A DNA stretch of 64,000 nucleotides, taken from assembly GCA_965217175.1 (NCBI GenBank), contig OZ244251.1, positions 2,108,001 through 2,172,000 on the forward strand. Reading direction: 5' to 3'. This DNA is from Bin87 sp965217175. GTDB lineage: Bacteria > Chloroflexota > Dehalococcoidia > Lucifugimonadales > UBA3495. Positions 27,838-36,790 of the stretch are shown here, one piece after another (position 1 is the first letter of the stretch; every line of letters starts with the position of its first letter). The notes beneath the pieces are model-generated. The model searched no databases and was not told the origin of the DNA. It was given only the letters and a program-made list of their open reading frames with translations. Both the position numbers and the translations under genes were made by a program.

Positions 27838-28940
27838 CGGTCGACCTCGCCCATGTTGATGTCCACGCTACCCAGTGAAACGATCATATCGGCCAGTTTC
27901 CAACCAACCAGCAGGTGTTCGGTAATGGTCAGATTGATCAACGAAGGAGAACGAATCTTGCAACGATAGGGCGCCACGCCCCCATCGCTCACCAGGTAGA
28001 ACCCCAACTCGCCCTTGGAGGCTTCGACGCGGCCGTAGGCTTCTGCGCCCGGCTTGGCGCGCAGTACCAGCGGCAACTCCAGCCTGGCCGGGCCGGGTTC
28101 GATTTGCTCGATGCACTGCCTGACGATGCGCAAACTTTGGCGAACCTCCTGCATACGCACCCAGAAGCGGTCGTAATTGTCGCCGTTCCTACCGATGGGA
28201 ACGTCAAATTCAACCTGGTCGTAGGCGTCGTAGGGCGCCATCTTGCGCCAGTCCCAGTTAACCCCGCTGGCGCGCAACACCGGCCCGCTCGCGGAGCAGT
28301 TGATGGCAACGTCGGCGGGCAGCGGACTGACGCCGCGGGTTCGCACCATCAAAATTTCGTTGTTCAGCAACAGGTTTTCCAGCTCGTCCAGTTCGCCATC
28401 GAAGTCCTCGAGAAACTGATCCAGAGCGGGCCAAAAATCCGGTGGCGTGTCCGCGAAAACCCCGCCCGGACGCATGTAACTTACCGTGATTCTGGCGCCG
28501 CACAACATCTCGAAAAGGTCGAGGATCCGCTCACGACTGCGGAAGGTGTACATCAGCGGGGTGCCGAACGCGCCCAACTCCTGGACGAAGAAACCCACGG
28601 CGATAAGATGGCTGGCGATGCGTTGGAGCTCGGCAGTAAGCGTGCGCAGGTATTTGGCACGGGGTGGGGGTTCGATACCGAGCAACTGCTCCACGGCTAG
28701 GCAGTAGGCCTGGTTGTTGATCATCGAGGATGTGTAGTCGAGGCGGTCGGTCAGCGTGACGACCTGAACGTAATTGCGTTCCTCGGCCAGTTTTTCGCTA
28801 CCGCGGTGCAGATAGCCCAGAACGGGTTCGACCTCAACGATATTTTCGCCGTCGAAGGTAATGCGCACGCGAAACACCCCATGCGTGCTGGGGTGCTGCG
28901 GACCCACGTTGACTGTCATGGGTTCGGTTGGGAGGGTCAT
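27834..28940 (-). CDS. nuoD: NADH-quinone oxidoreductase subunit D
   Basis: 49-kDa-type subunit of the quinone-reducing module, 368 residues. It starts MTLPTEPMTVNVGPQHPSTHGVFRV, with the GPQHPSTHG quinone-site motif (His residues near 15 and 19), and has YLHRGSEKLAEERNYVQV and the C-terminal DINMGEVDR. NuoC is a separate gene rather than fused. Confidence 0.95.
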   Translation of the reverse strand: MTLPTEPMTVNVGPQHPSTHGVFRVRITFDGENIVEVEPVLGYLHRGSEKLAEERNYVQVVTLTDRLDYTSSMINNQAYCLAVEQLLGIEPPPRAKYLRTLTAELQRIASHLIAVGFFVQELGAFGTPLMYTFRSRERILDLFEMLCGARITVSYMRPGGVFADTPPDFWPALDQFLEDFDGELDELENLLLNNEILMVRTRGVSPLPADVAINCSASGPVLRASGVNWDWRKMAPYDAYDQVEFDVPIGRNGDNYDRFWVRMQEVRQSLRIVRQCIEQIEPGPARLELPLVLRAKPGAEAYGRVEASKGELGFYLVSDGGVAPYRCKIRSPSLINLTITEHLLVGWKLADMIVSLGSVDINMGEVDR

Positions 28941-28976
28941 AAGGCAAATGCAGGAATCGGGATTTCCCGGACCCGC

Positions 28977-29420
28977 CTACAGAAAGTCCTTGCGCAGGGG
29001 GTGGCCGTCGAAACCTTCCCAAAGCATGATGCGTTTCAGATTCGGATGGCCGGAAAACCGGACGCCCATCAGATCCCAGATTTCCCGTTCCTGAAAATCG
29101 GCGCCTTTCCAGATGCTGGTTACCGATGCGGCCGACGGTTCTTCACGCCCGTAAACGCGGCTGCGAACGATGGCGGTGTGCTGATGGTTGATGGACATCA
29201 GGTGATAGACCAATTCAAAATATTCGATGTAATCGACAGCGCTGATGGAGTTCAGGAATTTGAAGTCCAACTCGGCGTCGTCCTTCAAAAATGCGGCCGC
29301 TTCGTTTAACGACTCGGGTTCCAGCCAAACCGAAGCATCATCCCACGTTACTACCGCGTCGGGAAGTTGCTGGCGCAGTCGCTGGGCGAGGGTTTCGCCG
29401 GAAAGGGGCACAACCGTCAC
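28977..29420 (-). CDS. nuoC: NADH-quinone oxidoreductase subunit C
   Basis: 30-kDa-type subunit of the peripheral arm, 147 residues. Family marks are FELVYHLMSINHQHTAIVRSRV and the C-terminal EREIWDLMGVRFSGHPNLKRIMLWEGFDGHPLRKDF. It starts at GTG 29420, overlapping the nuoB stop by 4 bases (GTGA). Its N-terminal part is short. Confidence 0.94.
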   Translation of the reverse strand: MTVVPLSGETLAQRLRQQLPDAVVTWDDASVWLEPESLNEAAAFLKDDAELDFKFLNSISAVDYIEYFELVYHLMSINHQHTAIVRSRVYGREEPSAASVTSIWKGADFQEREIWDLMGVRFSGHPNLKRIMLWEGFDGHPLRKDFL

Positions 29421-30034
29421 GGTTTGAAACTCCCGCTACCCAGATTACGGTATTTTTTGATTTTCTCGTGCAGTTCCATTATGCCGTACAGCAAAGCGTC
29501 GGGACGAGGCGGACAGCCAGGAACGTAGACATCAACTGGAATGATGTGGTCGACGCCCGGCACCACGCTGTAGGACCCGAAATAAGGCCCACCACTGGTT
29601 GCGCACACACCCATCGATATTACCCAGCGCGGCTCGGCCATTTGCTCGTAGATGCGTTTGATTGGCGGGGCCATTTTCCAGGTCACCGTGCCGGCGACTA
29701 TCATAAGGTCTGCCTGACGGGGTGAGGCCCGGAACACCTCCATGCCGAAACGGGAGATATCGAAACGGCCCATTGCGGTTGCAATCATCTCGAAGGCGCA
29801 GCACGCCAGGCCAAATGACACCGGCCACAGGGCGGATTTTCGGCTCCAGTTAACCAGGGCGTCAACGGACGTAACCATCAAATTGCGTTTTAGGTCATCG
29901 GGAACGTCGAAGGCTGGAACCTCAATGGGGAACTGGGAGGCCGTGATCAGGTTGTTGACCACCTGTCCTTCTGACCGGTCAATGTCCCAGGTGCGGTCGT
30001 GGAGCGGGCCACCGCCAGGCATAAGTTCGACCAT
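29417..30034 (-). CDS. nuoB: NADH-quinone oxidoreductase subunit B
   Basis: Holds cluster N2, the last [4Fe-4S] centre before quinone. In 205 residues the ligands are GLACCAFEM (Cys78, Cys79), MGVCATSGG and VPGCPPRPDAL. The N-terminal 40 residues precede the usual homology and are variable. It begins 6 bases after the nuoA stop. Confidence 0.95.
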   Translation of the reverse strand: MVELMPGGGPLHDRTWDIDRSEGQVVNNLITASQFPIEVPAFDVPDDLKRNLMVTSVDALVNWSRKSALWPVSFGLACCAFEMIATAMGRFDISRFGMEVFRASPRQADLMIVAGTVTWKMAPPIKRIYEQMAEPRWVISMGVCATSGGPYFGSYSVVPGVDHIIPVDVYVPGCPPRPDALLYGIMELHEKIKKYRNLGSGSFKP

Positions 30035-30040
30035 TGCTGT

Positions 30041-30427
30041 TTACCCCTGCCATTCCAGATCGCGCTTGCGCCAGGCGTACGCCCATGCCAGGAGCAGGAT
30101 ACCCACGAATACCGCCATCTCGATGAGGGCGAACAATTCCAGCGTGAGGAATTTGGTAGCCCAGGGATAGAGGAACACCACTTCAACGTCGAATACGATG
30201 AACAGGATGGCAAACATGTAGTAACGGAACTGGAAACGGTTCCAGGTCCCGCCGATGGTTTCGACGCCGCACTCGTAGGTATCGTGCTTGACGTCATCGG
30301 GCCGCGCGGGGCGAAGGCCAATCTTGCTCAGGCTATATGACGCAAATAAGATGCTGGAGGGAACCACCACGGCAATAACCAGGAAAATCGCGATCAGTCC
30401 GTATTGGCCGAAGTAATCTTCTAGCAT
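30041..30427 (-). CDS. nuoA: NADH-quinone oxidoreductase subunit A
   Basis: First gene of the complex I operon, 128 residues with three membrane helices. The signature is YECGVETIGGTWNRFQFRYY, followed by ILFIVFDVEVVFLYPWA with the conserved Asp/Glu. ATG at 30427 matches the family N-terminus; an earlier in-frame start at 30562 would add unrelated sequence. The operon nuoABCDHIJKLMN lacks nuoE, F and G, so no NADH-oxidising module is encoded here. Confidence 0.95.
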   Translation of the reverse strand: MLEDYFGQYGLIAIFLVIAVVVPSSILFASYSLSKIGLRPARPDDVKHDTYECGVETIGGTWNRFQFRYYMFAILFIVFDVEVVFLYPWATKFLTLELFALIEMAVFVGILLLAWAYAWRKRDLEWQG

Positions 30428-30523
30428 TGCTGAAATTCGCCCGCCGACAGCAGATTCGTTACGAAATCGCCTAGCCTGACGGAGGCGCGAACCACCTCGC
30501 TGTCTGGCTAATTGAGCGGCGGC

Positions 30524-30529
30524 ATTATA
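30524..30529 (-). promoter_or_regulatory. Candidate -10 box for the nuo operon
   Basis: The minus strand shows TATAAT at 30529..30524, about 97 bases before the nuoA ATG, in the gap to the divergent hydrolase gene. No good -35 is seen. Confidence 0.45.
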
Positions 30530-30581
30530 ACATATCGCCCGTGGGGCAAATATATTACACACACAATCTGAAGGCTATCGA

Positions 30582-31466
30582 ATGACATGCAACCCACCCG
30601 CCGCTGACTGGGCCAGCAAATTCGTTGAGGCGAACGGGATCAGGCACCACTACCTGGAGTGGGGCGAAGCATCCAAGCCGGCATTAGTGATGCTGCACGC
30701 CACCGGTTTGTGCGCCTGGCCCTGGAAGCCAGTGGCTCGCGAGCTGGCTCAGGATTACCGTGTGCTGGCGTTCGACCAGCGCGGTCACGGAGATACCGAT
30801 AGATCGGACCGGGGATACCATTTCGAGCTCGTGGGCGACGACCTGGCGGCCATCGTGGAGAAGCTGAATTTGGAAAGACCGGGCGTAATTGGGCATTCGT
30901 CGGGCGGGCTGTCGGCGATCCTGGCGGCAAATCTGCTTCCCGACCGATTGGGTCCGGTGGTACTCGTGGAAACACGTGTCAGCAACGATGTGGCCGCCGT
31001 CCCCACTCAGGACCGGAACCTCCGCGCCGAGAGAACCCGGATGAAACGCGCTGTTTGGGAAAGTCGGGAAGCTATGTTTGCGGCGTATCGAACCCGCGCC
31101 GCGTTCAAGGATTGGGAAACTGAGGCTTTCGAACAGTTCATCAACTGCGGCACAACGCTGCTTGCTGACGGTCGGGCGGAGTTGAAATGCCACCCGGAGA
31201 CCGAGGCGACTTTCTACAGCATCAGGGACAGTTTGTCGGTGCAGGACTACCTCGAGGGATTGAATGGTGACTGGCTATTGCTCCTGGCAGATTATCCCGG
31301 TTGCCAACGCCTGGAAGACGCCGGAGTGCAGCAATTCCGACGATTGGTTGCCGGCTCCACGGTGGCGCCGATGGGCAAGGGCAGCCACTTCCTGCCGATG
31401 GAATTTCCAGGCGACACATTGGCCGCAATCAGAGCCTGGTTTGACGAGATTTCACAACGTGCCTAA
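30582..31466 (+). CDS. Alpha/beta-fold hydrolase
   Basis: A 294-residue hydrolase. Features are HATGLCAWPWKPVARELA with the oxyanion region, FDQRGHGDTDRSD, and the nucleophile elbow GVIGHSSGGLSA (Ser in GHSSG); the likely catalytic His is near the end in GKGSHFLPM. The substrate is unknown. The closest-looking relatives are esterase, epoxide hydrolase or C-C bond hydrolase types. GAAGG lies 7 bases before the ATG. It is followed on the same strand by a CoA transferase, so a role in a catabolic sequence is possible. Confidence 0.85.
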   Translation: MTCNPPAADWASKFVEANGIRHHYLEWGEASKPALVMLHATGLCAWPWKPVARELAQDYRVLAFDQRGHGDTDRSDRGYHFELVGDDLAAIVEKLNLERPGVIGHSSGGLSAILAANLLPDRLGPVVLVETRVSNDVAAVPTQDRNLRAERTRMKRAVWESREAMFAAYRTRAAFKDWETEAFEQFINCGTTLLADGRAELKCHPETEATFYSIRDSLSVQDYLEGLNGDWLLLLADYPGCQRLEDAGVQQFRRLVAGSTVAPMGKGSHFLPMEFPGDTLAAIRAWFDEISQRA

Positions 31467-31550
31467 TATTGACGTCGATAAGGTTCACCAGAAGTTGGGA
31501 GCGACCGAACCGGCTCCGGGGCACTGCCTTAACGAATTTGGTTTGATCTA

Positions 31551-32783
31551 TTGAACACTCTCACCACAAAATCCGGCCCCCTCGCTGGCCTCAAGGTGCT
31601 GGATTTGTCCATAATAGTCGCTGGCGGTACGGCATCGTCACTCATGGCCGATTTCGGGGCGGAAGTGGTCAAAGTTGAAAGACCGGGGACGGGTGATCCG
31701 TTACGCAACTGGGGGCCGTTCTATAATGGGGTGTCGCTGTGGTGGAAAGTGCATTCCCGCAACAAGGAATCAATCACCCTCAATATGGGGGACCCCAAAG
31801 GGCAGGAACTGCTGAAACAGTTGGCGGCTCAGGCGGACGTGCTGATCGAAGGATTCCGACCCGGAACCCTGGAGCGATGGGGTTTGGGACCTTCGGATCT
31901 GCACAGCGTGGACGTGAACCCTGGACTGATCATATTGCGATTCTCGGGGTTTGGGCAGACCGGTCCCTACAAGGATCGACCCGGATTTGGCACGATTGCC
32001 GAATGCATGAGCGGTTACATTGGGATGACGGGCTTCCCCGATACACCGCCCAACCTGCCTCCGGTTCCGTTGGCCGACGAAATCGCCGGCGTTTTCGGCG
32101 CGATGGCGGGCATGATGGCCATCTACCGGAGAGATGCGGATCGGCGCGACGGGGAACCGGGCGCCGGCCAGGTGGTTGACCTCAGTCTATTTGAGCCGTT
32201 GTTTCGGTTATGTATACCGCACCTTACGATCTATGACCGGTCGGGTGAAATCAGGGAGCGTATCGGCAACGACTTCCCCGACGCGGCGCCGCGCAGTCTG
32301 TATCGAACCGCCGATGACCGATGGCTGGGGCTTTCTGCCACATCGCAAAACACCTGGGAGGGCCTGGCTCGGGCGATGGGTCTGGATGCGCTGCTGCAGG
32401 ACCCGAGGTTCGCCAACAACGCCGCCAGACTGGAAAATAAGGACTCGCTGAACGAAATACTGCAGCGATGGCTGGGAAGCCGGTCGATCGACGACATCAT
32501 GGACGAACTGATACCGGCAGGCGGGGTGGTTGGCCCGGTGTACAACAGCGCCGATATTGTCAACGACCCTCACTATCAGGACCGCGATGACATCGTCGAG
32601 GTCGATGATCCTCAACTGGGATCAACAATTATGCTGGGGGTAGTGCCAAAGTTCAGCGAGACACCCGGCGAACTGCGCCACATGGGTCCCACCGTGGGCG
32701 AACACAACCGGGACGTTTACGGTCGCTGGCTGGGGCTTGACGACCAAGAGATCGAAACGCTGACCGAGGAAGGGATAGTTTGA
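31551..32783 (+). CDS. Class III (CaiB/BaiF-type) CoA transferase
   Basis: Moves CoA between carboxylic acids. The 410-residue protein has LKVLDLSIIVAGGTASSLMADFGAEVVKVERP, SRNKESITLNM, EGFRPGTLERWG and the catalytic aspartate in PVPLADEIAG (Asp176). The start is TTG at 31551, since the next in-frame ATG lies inside the conserved N-terminus; no clear ribosome site is seen. The substrate acid cannot be named. Family III enzymes are abundant in SAR202-like and other degraders of complex organics. Confidence 0.9.
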   Translation: MNTLTTKSGPLAGLKVLDLSIIVAGGTASSLMADFGAEVVKVERPGTGDPLRNWGPFYNGVSLWWKVHSRNKESITLNMGDPKGQELLKQLAAQADVLIEGFRPGTLERWGLGPSDLHSVDVNPGLIILRFSGFGQTGPYKDRPGFGTIAECMSGYIGMTGFPDTPPNLPPVPLADEIAGVFGAMAGMMAIYRRDADRRDGEPGAGQVVDLSLFEPLFRLCIPHLTIYDRSGEIRERIGNDFPDAAPRSLYRTADDRWLGLSATSQNTWEGLARAMGLDALLQDPRFANNAARLENKDSLNEILQRWLGSRSIDDIMDELIPAGGVVGPVYNSADIVNDPHYQDRDDIVEVDDPQLGSTIMLGVVPKFSETPGELRHMGPTVGEHNRDVYGRWLGLDDQEIETLTEEGIV

Positions 32784-32808
32784 TTCTCACCGCGAGGAGG
32801 ATGCCCTC

Positions 32809-33489
32809 TTGCAACCTGCGCAATTACTAGTTGCGACGCGCAACGCCGGCAAGATGCGGGAATATCGGGAGCTGCTGGCGAACCACGCGAACCGTCTGAT
32901 TTCTTTGGACGACCTGGGTATACCGGATGAGGTGGAAGAGACCGGGGACAGTTTCAGGTCAAATGCCATCCTCAAAGCGAGTTCATACGCCAGGTTATCC
33001 GGGTGCCTGACGTTGTCGGATGATTCGGGTTTGGAAGTAGATGCCCTGCAGAGAGCGCCCGGCATATACTCGGCGCGGTACGGCGGTGAGGCCTGCGATT
33101 CGGACGAGGACCGGGTTCAACTATTATTGGAAAACCTGCATGGAGTACCGTGGGAGTTGCGGACGGCCCGATTTTGTTGTGTTACGGCGATCGCAGCGCC
33201 GGCGGGCTTAAGCCTCCCTGGCGACGCCGAAACGGGCCGATTCGCAGTGTCCGGGGATACTCGTGCGGCAACAGTCGTCGGTTCGGTGGCTGGAGTGATA
33301 CAATACGAACCTAAGGGCGATCATGGCTTTGGCTATGATCCGGTGTTCTATTTGCCGTCGTACGCGCAAACCATCGCTCAACTGCCCCTGAGCGAAAAGA
33401 ATCGGATCAGCCATCGCGCTGACGCTGCCCGAAAGGCCCGCCGAATACTGGATCTCATCCTGGGCCCACGGGAAGTCGCTGCGAGTTAG
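32809..33489 (+). CDS. rdgB: XTP/dITP pyrophosphatase (RdgB/HAM1)
   Basis: Removes deaminated purine nucleotides from the pool. The 226-residue protein has LLVATRNAGKMREYRELL, LSDDSGLEVDAL, GIYSARYGG, GFGYDPVF and LSEKNRISHRADA, all standard. The start is TTG at 32809, supported by GAGGAGG 8 bases upstream; the ATG at 32801 is in another frame. moaA begins 1 base after the stop. Confidence 0.95.
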   Translation: MQPAQLLVATRNAGKMREYRELLANHANRLISLDDLGIPDEVEETGDSFRSNAILKASSYARLSGCLTLSDDSGLEVDALQRAPGIYSARYGGEACDSDEDRVQLLLENLHGVPWELRTARFCCVTAIAAPAGLSLPGDAETGRFAVSGDTRAATVVGSVAGVIQYEPKGDHGFGYDPVFYLPSYAQTIAQLPLSEKNRISHRADAARKARRILDLILGPREVAAS

Positions 33490-33490
33490 T

Positions 33491-34510
33491 ATGATTTCAG
33501 ACCTTTTTGGCAGGCCACTTAGGGATTTGCGGATTTCGGTTACGGATCGGTGCAATTTCCGGTGTCCATATTGTATGCCCGCGGAGATATTTGGAGAGGC
33601 TTACCAGTTTTTACCGAAAGCCGAAATCCTGACCTTTGAGGAAATTGCGCGGTTGTCGCGTCTTTTCGTCGAACTGGGAGTGAACAAGCTGCGCATAACC
33701 GGGGGCGAGCCACTGTTGCGAGTGGACTTGCCAGATCTGGTCCAGCAACTAGCTGAAATACCCGGCGCCGATGACATCACTTTGACCACCAACGCCTATC
33801 TGCTTGCGCAACAGGCCCAGCCGTTGAAAGACGCCGGATTGCATCGCATTACGGTGAGCCTGGATTCGCTGGACGATGAGGTATTCAAGCAGATGAACGG
33901 GCGCGGATTCGGTACTCGCCGGGTCTTGGACGGGATTCGCCGGGCCGCCGATTGCGGATTGGCTCCCATCAAGATAAATGCGGTGGTACAGAAAGGCGTT
34001 AACGACCACACCATTGTGGAGCTTGCCCGGCATTTCAAGGGCACCGAACACATCGTGCGGTTTATCGAATATATGGACGTGGGTAATCGCAACGGATGGA
34101 AACTGGATGAGGTAGTGTCTGCGGCCGAGATCGTGGCCATGATCGACGCTGAACTACCGATTGAACCGGCGGAGGCCAACTACGTTGGCGAAGTGGCCCG
34201 ACGCTGGCGGTACCGGGACGGCGAAGGCGAGATTGGCGTTATTGCATCGGTGACCCAACCCTTCTGTGCGGACTGCACGCGCGCCCGCCTGTCCACCGAT
34301 GGCCGCCTATACACCTGCCTGTTCGCATCCGACGGCGTGGACCTGCGAGGGCCGATGCGGAATGGCGCCGATGACGACGAATTGCGTGGGATAATCACGA
34401 AGGTCTGGTCGATTCGGAGGGACCGTTACTCTGAAGAACGGGCCGAAATCACCGAGACCGGCGGAGCCAGCCCCAGGCCCAAGGTCGAGATGTATCAAAT
34501 CGGCGGCTGA
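33491..34510 (+). CDS. moaA: GTP 3',8-cyclase, molybdenum cofactor synthesis
   Basis: Radical SAM enzyme that begins molybdopterin synthesis. In 339 residues the SAM cluster ligands are CNFRCPYC (Cys21, 25, 28), followed by LRITGGEPLLR. The second C-terminal cluster is in FCADCTRARLSTDGRLYTCLF, and the protein ends in the essential double glycine QIGG. It is paired with moaC and lies directly after rdgB. Confidence 0.96.
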   Translation: MISDLFGRPLRDLRISVTDRCNFRCPYCMPAEIFGEAYQFLPKAEILTFEEIARLSRLFVELGVNKLRITGGEPLLRVDLPDLVQQLAEIPGADDITLTTNAYLLAQQAQPLKDAGLHRITVSLDSLDDEVFKQMNGRGFGTRRVLDGIRRAADCGLAPIKINAVVQKGVNDHTIVELARHFKGTEHIVRFIEYMDVGNRNGWKLDEVVSAAEIVAMIDAELPIEPAEANYVGEVARRWRYRDGEGEIGVIASVTQPFCADCTRARLSTDGRLYTCLFASDGVDLRGPMRNGADDDELRGIITKVWSIRRDRYSEERAEITETGGASPRPKVEMYQIGG

Positions 34511-34521
34511 CCGGACAAATT

Positions 34522-35031
34522 ATGCCTGCACAAAGTGAAGACAAGCCCACCAACCGCTTGACGCACCTTGCCGAAGATGGCAGTGCGCGCATGGTGGACG
34601 TAGGTTGGAAGCCAGTTACCGACCGGGTAGCGGAAGCGTGCGGTTATGTTGTGATGGAACCGGCCACGTTGGCGCTGATCCGCGACGGCCTGATGAAAAA
34701 GGGCGATGTGTTAACCATCGCGCAGTTGGCCGGAATTATGGGGGCCAAACGCACGTCCGAGTTGATACCACTGTGCCACCCGCTGCCGCTCAATAAGGTT
34801 GACGTGGAGTTGACGCTGGAAGAACCGGAACACCGGGTCCGTGTTACTGCGACGGCCACCACATCCGGCAAGACCGGAGTGGAGATGGAAGCTCTCACCG
34901 CCGTTTCGGTGGCGGCGCTCACCGTTTACGACATGTGCAAGGCGGTTGACCGGGCGGTGCGCATCGACGGGGTTCGTCTATTGCGCAAATCCGGTGGTCA
35001 GTCGGGGGACATCGATCTGACCGGACTCTAA
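34522..35031 (+). CDS. moaC: Cyclic pyranopterin monophosphate synthase
   Basis: Second step of molybdenum cofactor synthesis, completing the MoaA reaction. The 169-residue protein has ARMVDVGWKPVTDRVAEA, IPLCHPLPLNKVDVEL, GKTGVEMEALTAVSVAALTVYDMCKAVD and the C-terminal LRKSGGQSGD. It starts 11 bases after moaA. Its end overlaps by 4 bases the end of the convergent gene at 35028. Confidence 0.96.
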   Translation: MPAQSEDKPTNRLTHLAEDGSARMVDVGWKPVTDRVAEACGYVVMEPATLALIRDGLMKKGDVLTIAQLAGIMGAKRTSELIPLCHPLPLNKVDVELTLEEPEHRVRVTATATTSGKTGVEMEALTAVSVAALTVYDMCKAVDRAVRIDGVRLLRKSGGQSGDIDLTGL

Positions 35032-35414
35032 CCGCCCCGGAGGCGCAATTCGGCGGCCAAGGTTCGGATCGCCGCCACTTGGTAGAGGAAATACTCTTCG
35101 GGCGTTGCATCGAGAGGTTTGAATAGCTCTACTTGATCGACCTCCAACACTCCGACGATACCAGGGATAGCGGCGACTTCCAGCTCGTATATGCTGCCGT
35201 CGGGCGTGACCACCACGCAACCCCGGTCTTCCGTTTGGACGTGCGGCGATTCCACCTCGACAGCCTGGATAGTGGCCATGCCGAGGAAAGGTGGGAAAGG
35301 GTTTAGCCTGCCGCACAAATCGCTCAGTATTGCTTCCAGACCGGTGATGGCCTGAGCCAGCACTGCGTCGGCGGCTTCCAACGGGTTGGCGGAATTGTCG
35401 GGTTGGCCGTCCAT
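35028..35414 (-). CDS. Hypothetical 128-residue protein
   Basis: I do not recognise the family. The protein starts MDGQPDNSANPLEAADAVLA, has a helical N-terminus, a beta-rich middle (CVVVTPDGSIYELEVAAIPG) and a C-terminal helix (EEYFLYQVAAIRTLAAEL). It has no signal or membrane segment. A TATAAT box on the same strand ends 30 bases before the start, which supports it being a real gene. It is convergent with moaC. Confidence 0.6.
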   Translation of the reverse strand: MDGQPDNSANPLEAADAVLAQAITGLEAILSDLCGRLNPFPPFLGMATIQAVEVESPHVQTEDRGCVVVTPDGSIYELEVAAIPGIVGVLEVDQVELFKPLDATPEEYFLYQVAAIRTLAAELRLRGG

Positions 35415-35443
35415 GATTTTATTGCAGGACGCCCGGGGCGGGG

Positions 35444-35449
35444 ATTATA
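35444..35449 (-). promoter_or_regulatory. Candidate -10 box for the gene at 35028-35414
   Basis: TATAAT on the minus strand, 30 bases before the ATG, implying a leader of about 25 bases. Confidence 0.45.
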
Positions 35450-35450
35450 G

Positions 35451-35612
35451 CCGGCGCAAGCCGGAACCCAGAAAGCACGATTGAGTCAGATTTCGGACGG
35501 TCTCCTATCATTTCGGACACTGGATTCCCGCTTTCGCGGGAAAGACAAGAGCACTGGATTACCGCCTGCGCGGGAAAGGCGAGGGCAATAGAATCAAAAT
35601 GCGATCGCCCTT
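35451..35612. repeat. Dispersed repeat copy A with hairpin units
   Basis: Shares CCGGAACCCAGAAAGCACGA, then a GAGTC(A/G)GATTTCGGACGGTCT stretch, ACTGGATTCCCGC and the terminal AAAATGCGAT(C/T)GCCCT with copy B at 47783-47909. It contains two successive hairpin units (CCCGCTTTCGCGGG, and CCGCCTGCGCGG) where copy B has one. Non-coding, lying just upstream of tRNA-Met. Of the REP/MITE kind found in many genomes; no transposase nearby. Confidence 0.8.
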
Positions 35613-35709
35613 GGGTGGTGGTAGCCAGCGCAATTGACAACGCCACGGAGCGGGCCGTAACATTGATGCCGCGTGGCAGCGCTGACGGCTGGTCGGCGAC
35701 CCGCAGGTT

Positions 35710-35784
35710 GGCGACGTAGCTCAGAGGCAGAGCGGGCGCTTCATAAGCGCTAGGTCGTTGGTTCGAATCCATCCGTCGCCACCA
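35710..35784 (+). tRNA. tRNA-Met (anticodon CAT)
   Basis: The cloverleaf is complete with encoded CCA: acceptor GGCGACG/CGTCGCC, D-arm GCTC/GAGC, anticodon stem GGCGC/GCGCT with loop TTCATAA, and T-loop TTCGAAT. The T-stem GTTGG/CCATC has one T-T mismatch. The G1-C72 pair argues against initiator tRNA. An elongator Met tRNA is most likely; a lysidine-modified Ile tRNA with the same anticodon is the alternative. Confidence 0.9.
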
Positions 35785-35830
35785 CCAATGGAATATTGGC
35801 CAATCACGTTGGGGCCAATGAAGATAAGAC

Positions 35831-35856
35831 AAAGCCGGGTGTCGACACCCGGCTTT
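35831..35856. terminator. Perfect palindromic terminator after tRNA-Met
   Basis: A 26-base perfect palindrome, AAAGCCGGGTGTC with GACACCCGGCTTT, lies between tRNA-Met and the convergent PAC2 gene. It can serve both directions. Confidence 0.75.
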
Positions 35857-35878
35857 GCGCATTGTATTCGGTCAGCGG

Positions 35879-36790
35879 TTACTCGTCGCGATCGCCTAAT
35901 TCTCCGCCCAGCTCGCTCAGGAACTGTTCGATTTCGGGAGACAGAGACACCGGGTCAGATTGGGGTTGACTATCGGCTGGCTCAACGGTTTCTGCCTCGT
36001 TTGAGTCGTAGTACGCTTCCATTTGCTGGATCAGGCCCTGAAGCTCCGCATTGCGTTCTACGGCTGAACCCAGTTCTCGATACTGGCGTTGACCACGTCG
36101 GGTCGGTGCCAAGTCGGCTGGGATGTCAGGGTACACGGATGACAAAGTTTCAAGCATCCTTGCCGTGCCGTTGAAGTCCTCATCGAGTTGGACGTATTGG
36201 GGCAGGTGAACCATGAAATTGATTGATTCGACGCCCAGTTTGTCAATGCCGTCCGAAACCAGATTCATGATCGTAGTTGGGCCCTGATACGTGCTGCCCC
36301 GCAGCTTGAGATTCGGCACGGGTCGAATCTGGGACACCGCGCCCAGTGATCCGGTGACCAGCAGTGGCCTGGTGTGCGGCACAGCGTCGTACATGGCGCC
36401 CAATCGGCAATAGCGTTTAACTTCGAAATTTTTGACGACTTCAAGAATGGAGTCGGTATAAACTTCGCTGTTGGCATGGGGTTCGCGCAGGTGGAAGAAA
36501 AGGTAATCGGGACCGTTTTCGGTTACGGCGTATCGGATCACGCTGTTGGGGATACGCACCTGGCGTTTGTCATCCACCAGTCGCATACTGGGACGGTATC
36601 TGGTGAAATCAAAGAATTCACCGGGGCGATGAAGGCGTCCCAATTCGCGCGAACCCAGATACCTTTCCAGTCTGGTAAGGGTGAGGGTACCCACGCTACC
36701 AACATCCACCCACGGGCGGATCATGGCGAAGACGTGGGGGTCGCGCAGCTCGGGCAGCGGTTCCTGTAGTTCAAAAGCACCAATTCTCAT
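35879..36790 (-). CDS. PAC2 family protein
   Basis: A 303-residue protein of the proteasome-assembly-chaperone-2-like (PAC2) family, found in bacteria and archaea with and without proteasomes. The N-terminal MRIGAFELQEPLPELRDPHVFAMIRPWVDVG and the central LLVTGSLGAVSQIR, with GPTTIMNLVSDGIDKLGVESINFMVHLPQY, fit the family. The C-terminal 60 residues are acidic (ETVEPADSQPQSD). Its role in bacteria is not settled. The ATG at 36790 is taken because earlier in-frame codons give low-complexity basic sequence; no strong ribosome site is seen. Confidence 0.75.
   Translation of the reverse strand: MRIGAFELQEPLPELRDPHVFAMIRPWVDVGSVGTLTLTRLERYLGSRELGRLHRPGEFFDFTRYRPSMRLVDDKRQVRIPNSVIRYAVTENGPDYLFFHLREPHANSEVYTDSILEVVKNFEVKRYCRLGAMYDAVPHTRPLLVTGSLGAVSQIRPVPNLKLRGSTYQGPTTIMNLVSDGIDKLGVESINFMVHLPQYVQLDEDFNGTARMLETLSSVYPDIPADLAPTRRGQRQYRELGSAVERNAELQGLIQQMEAYYDSNEAETVEPADSQPQSDPVSLSPEIEQFLSELGGELGDRDE

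Noticed and set aside
35451..35612. CRISPR array or phage attachment site beside tRNA-Met
   Set aside because: No regular repeat-spacer pattern and no integrase; the hairpin units are adjacent and part of a dispersed element also found at 47783.
35419..35862. Minus-strand open frame covering the repeat and tRNA-Met
   Set aside because: It is made of repeat and antisense tRNA sequence; such frames are common artefacts of this repeat type.
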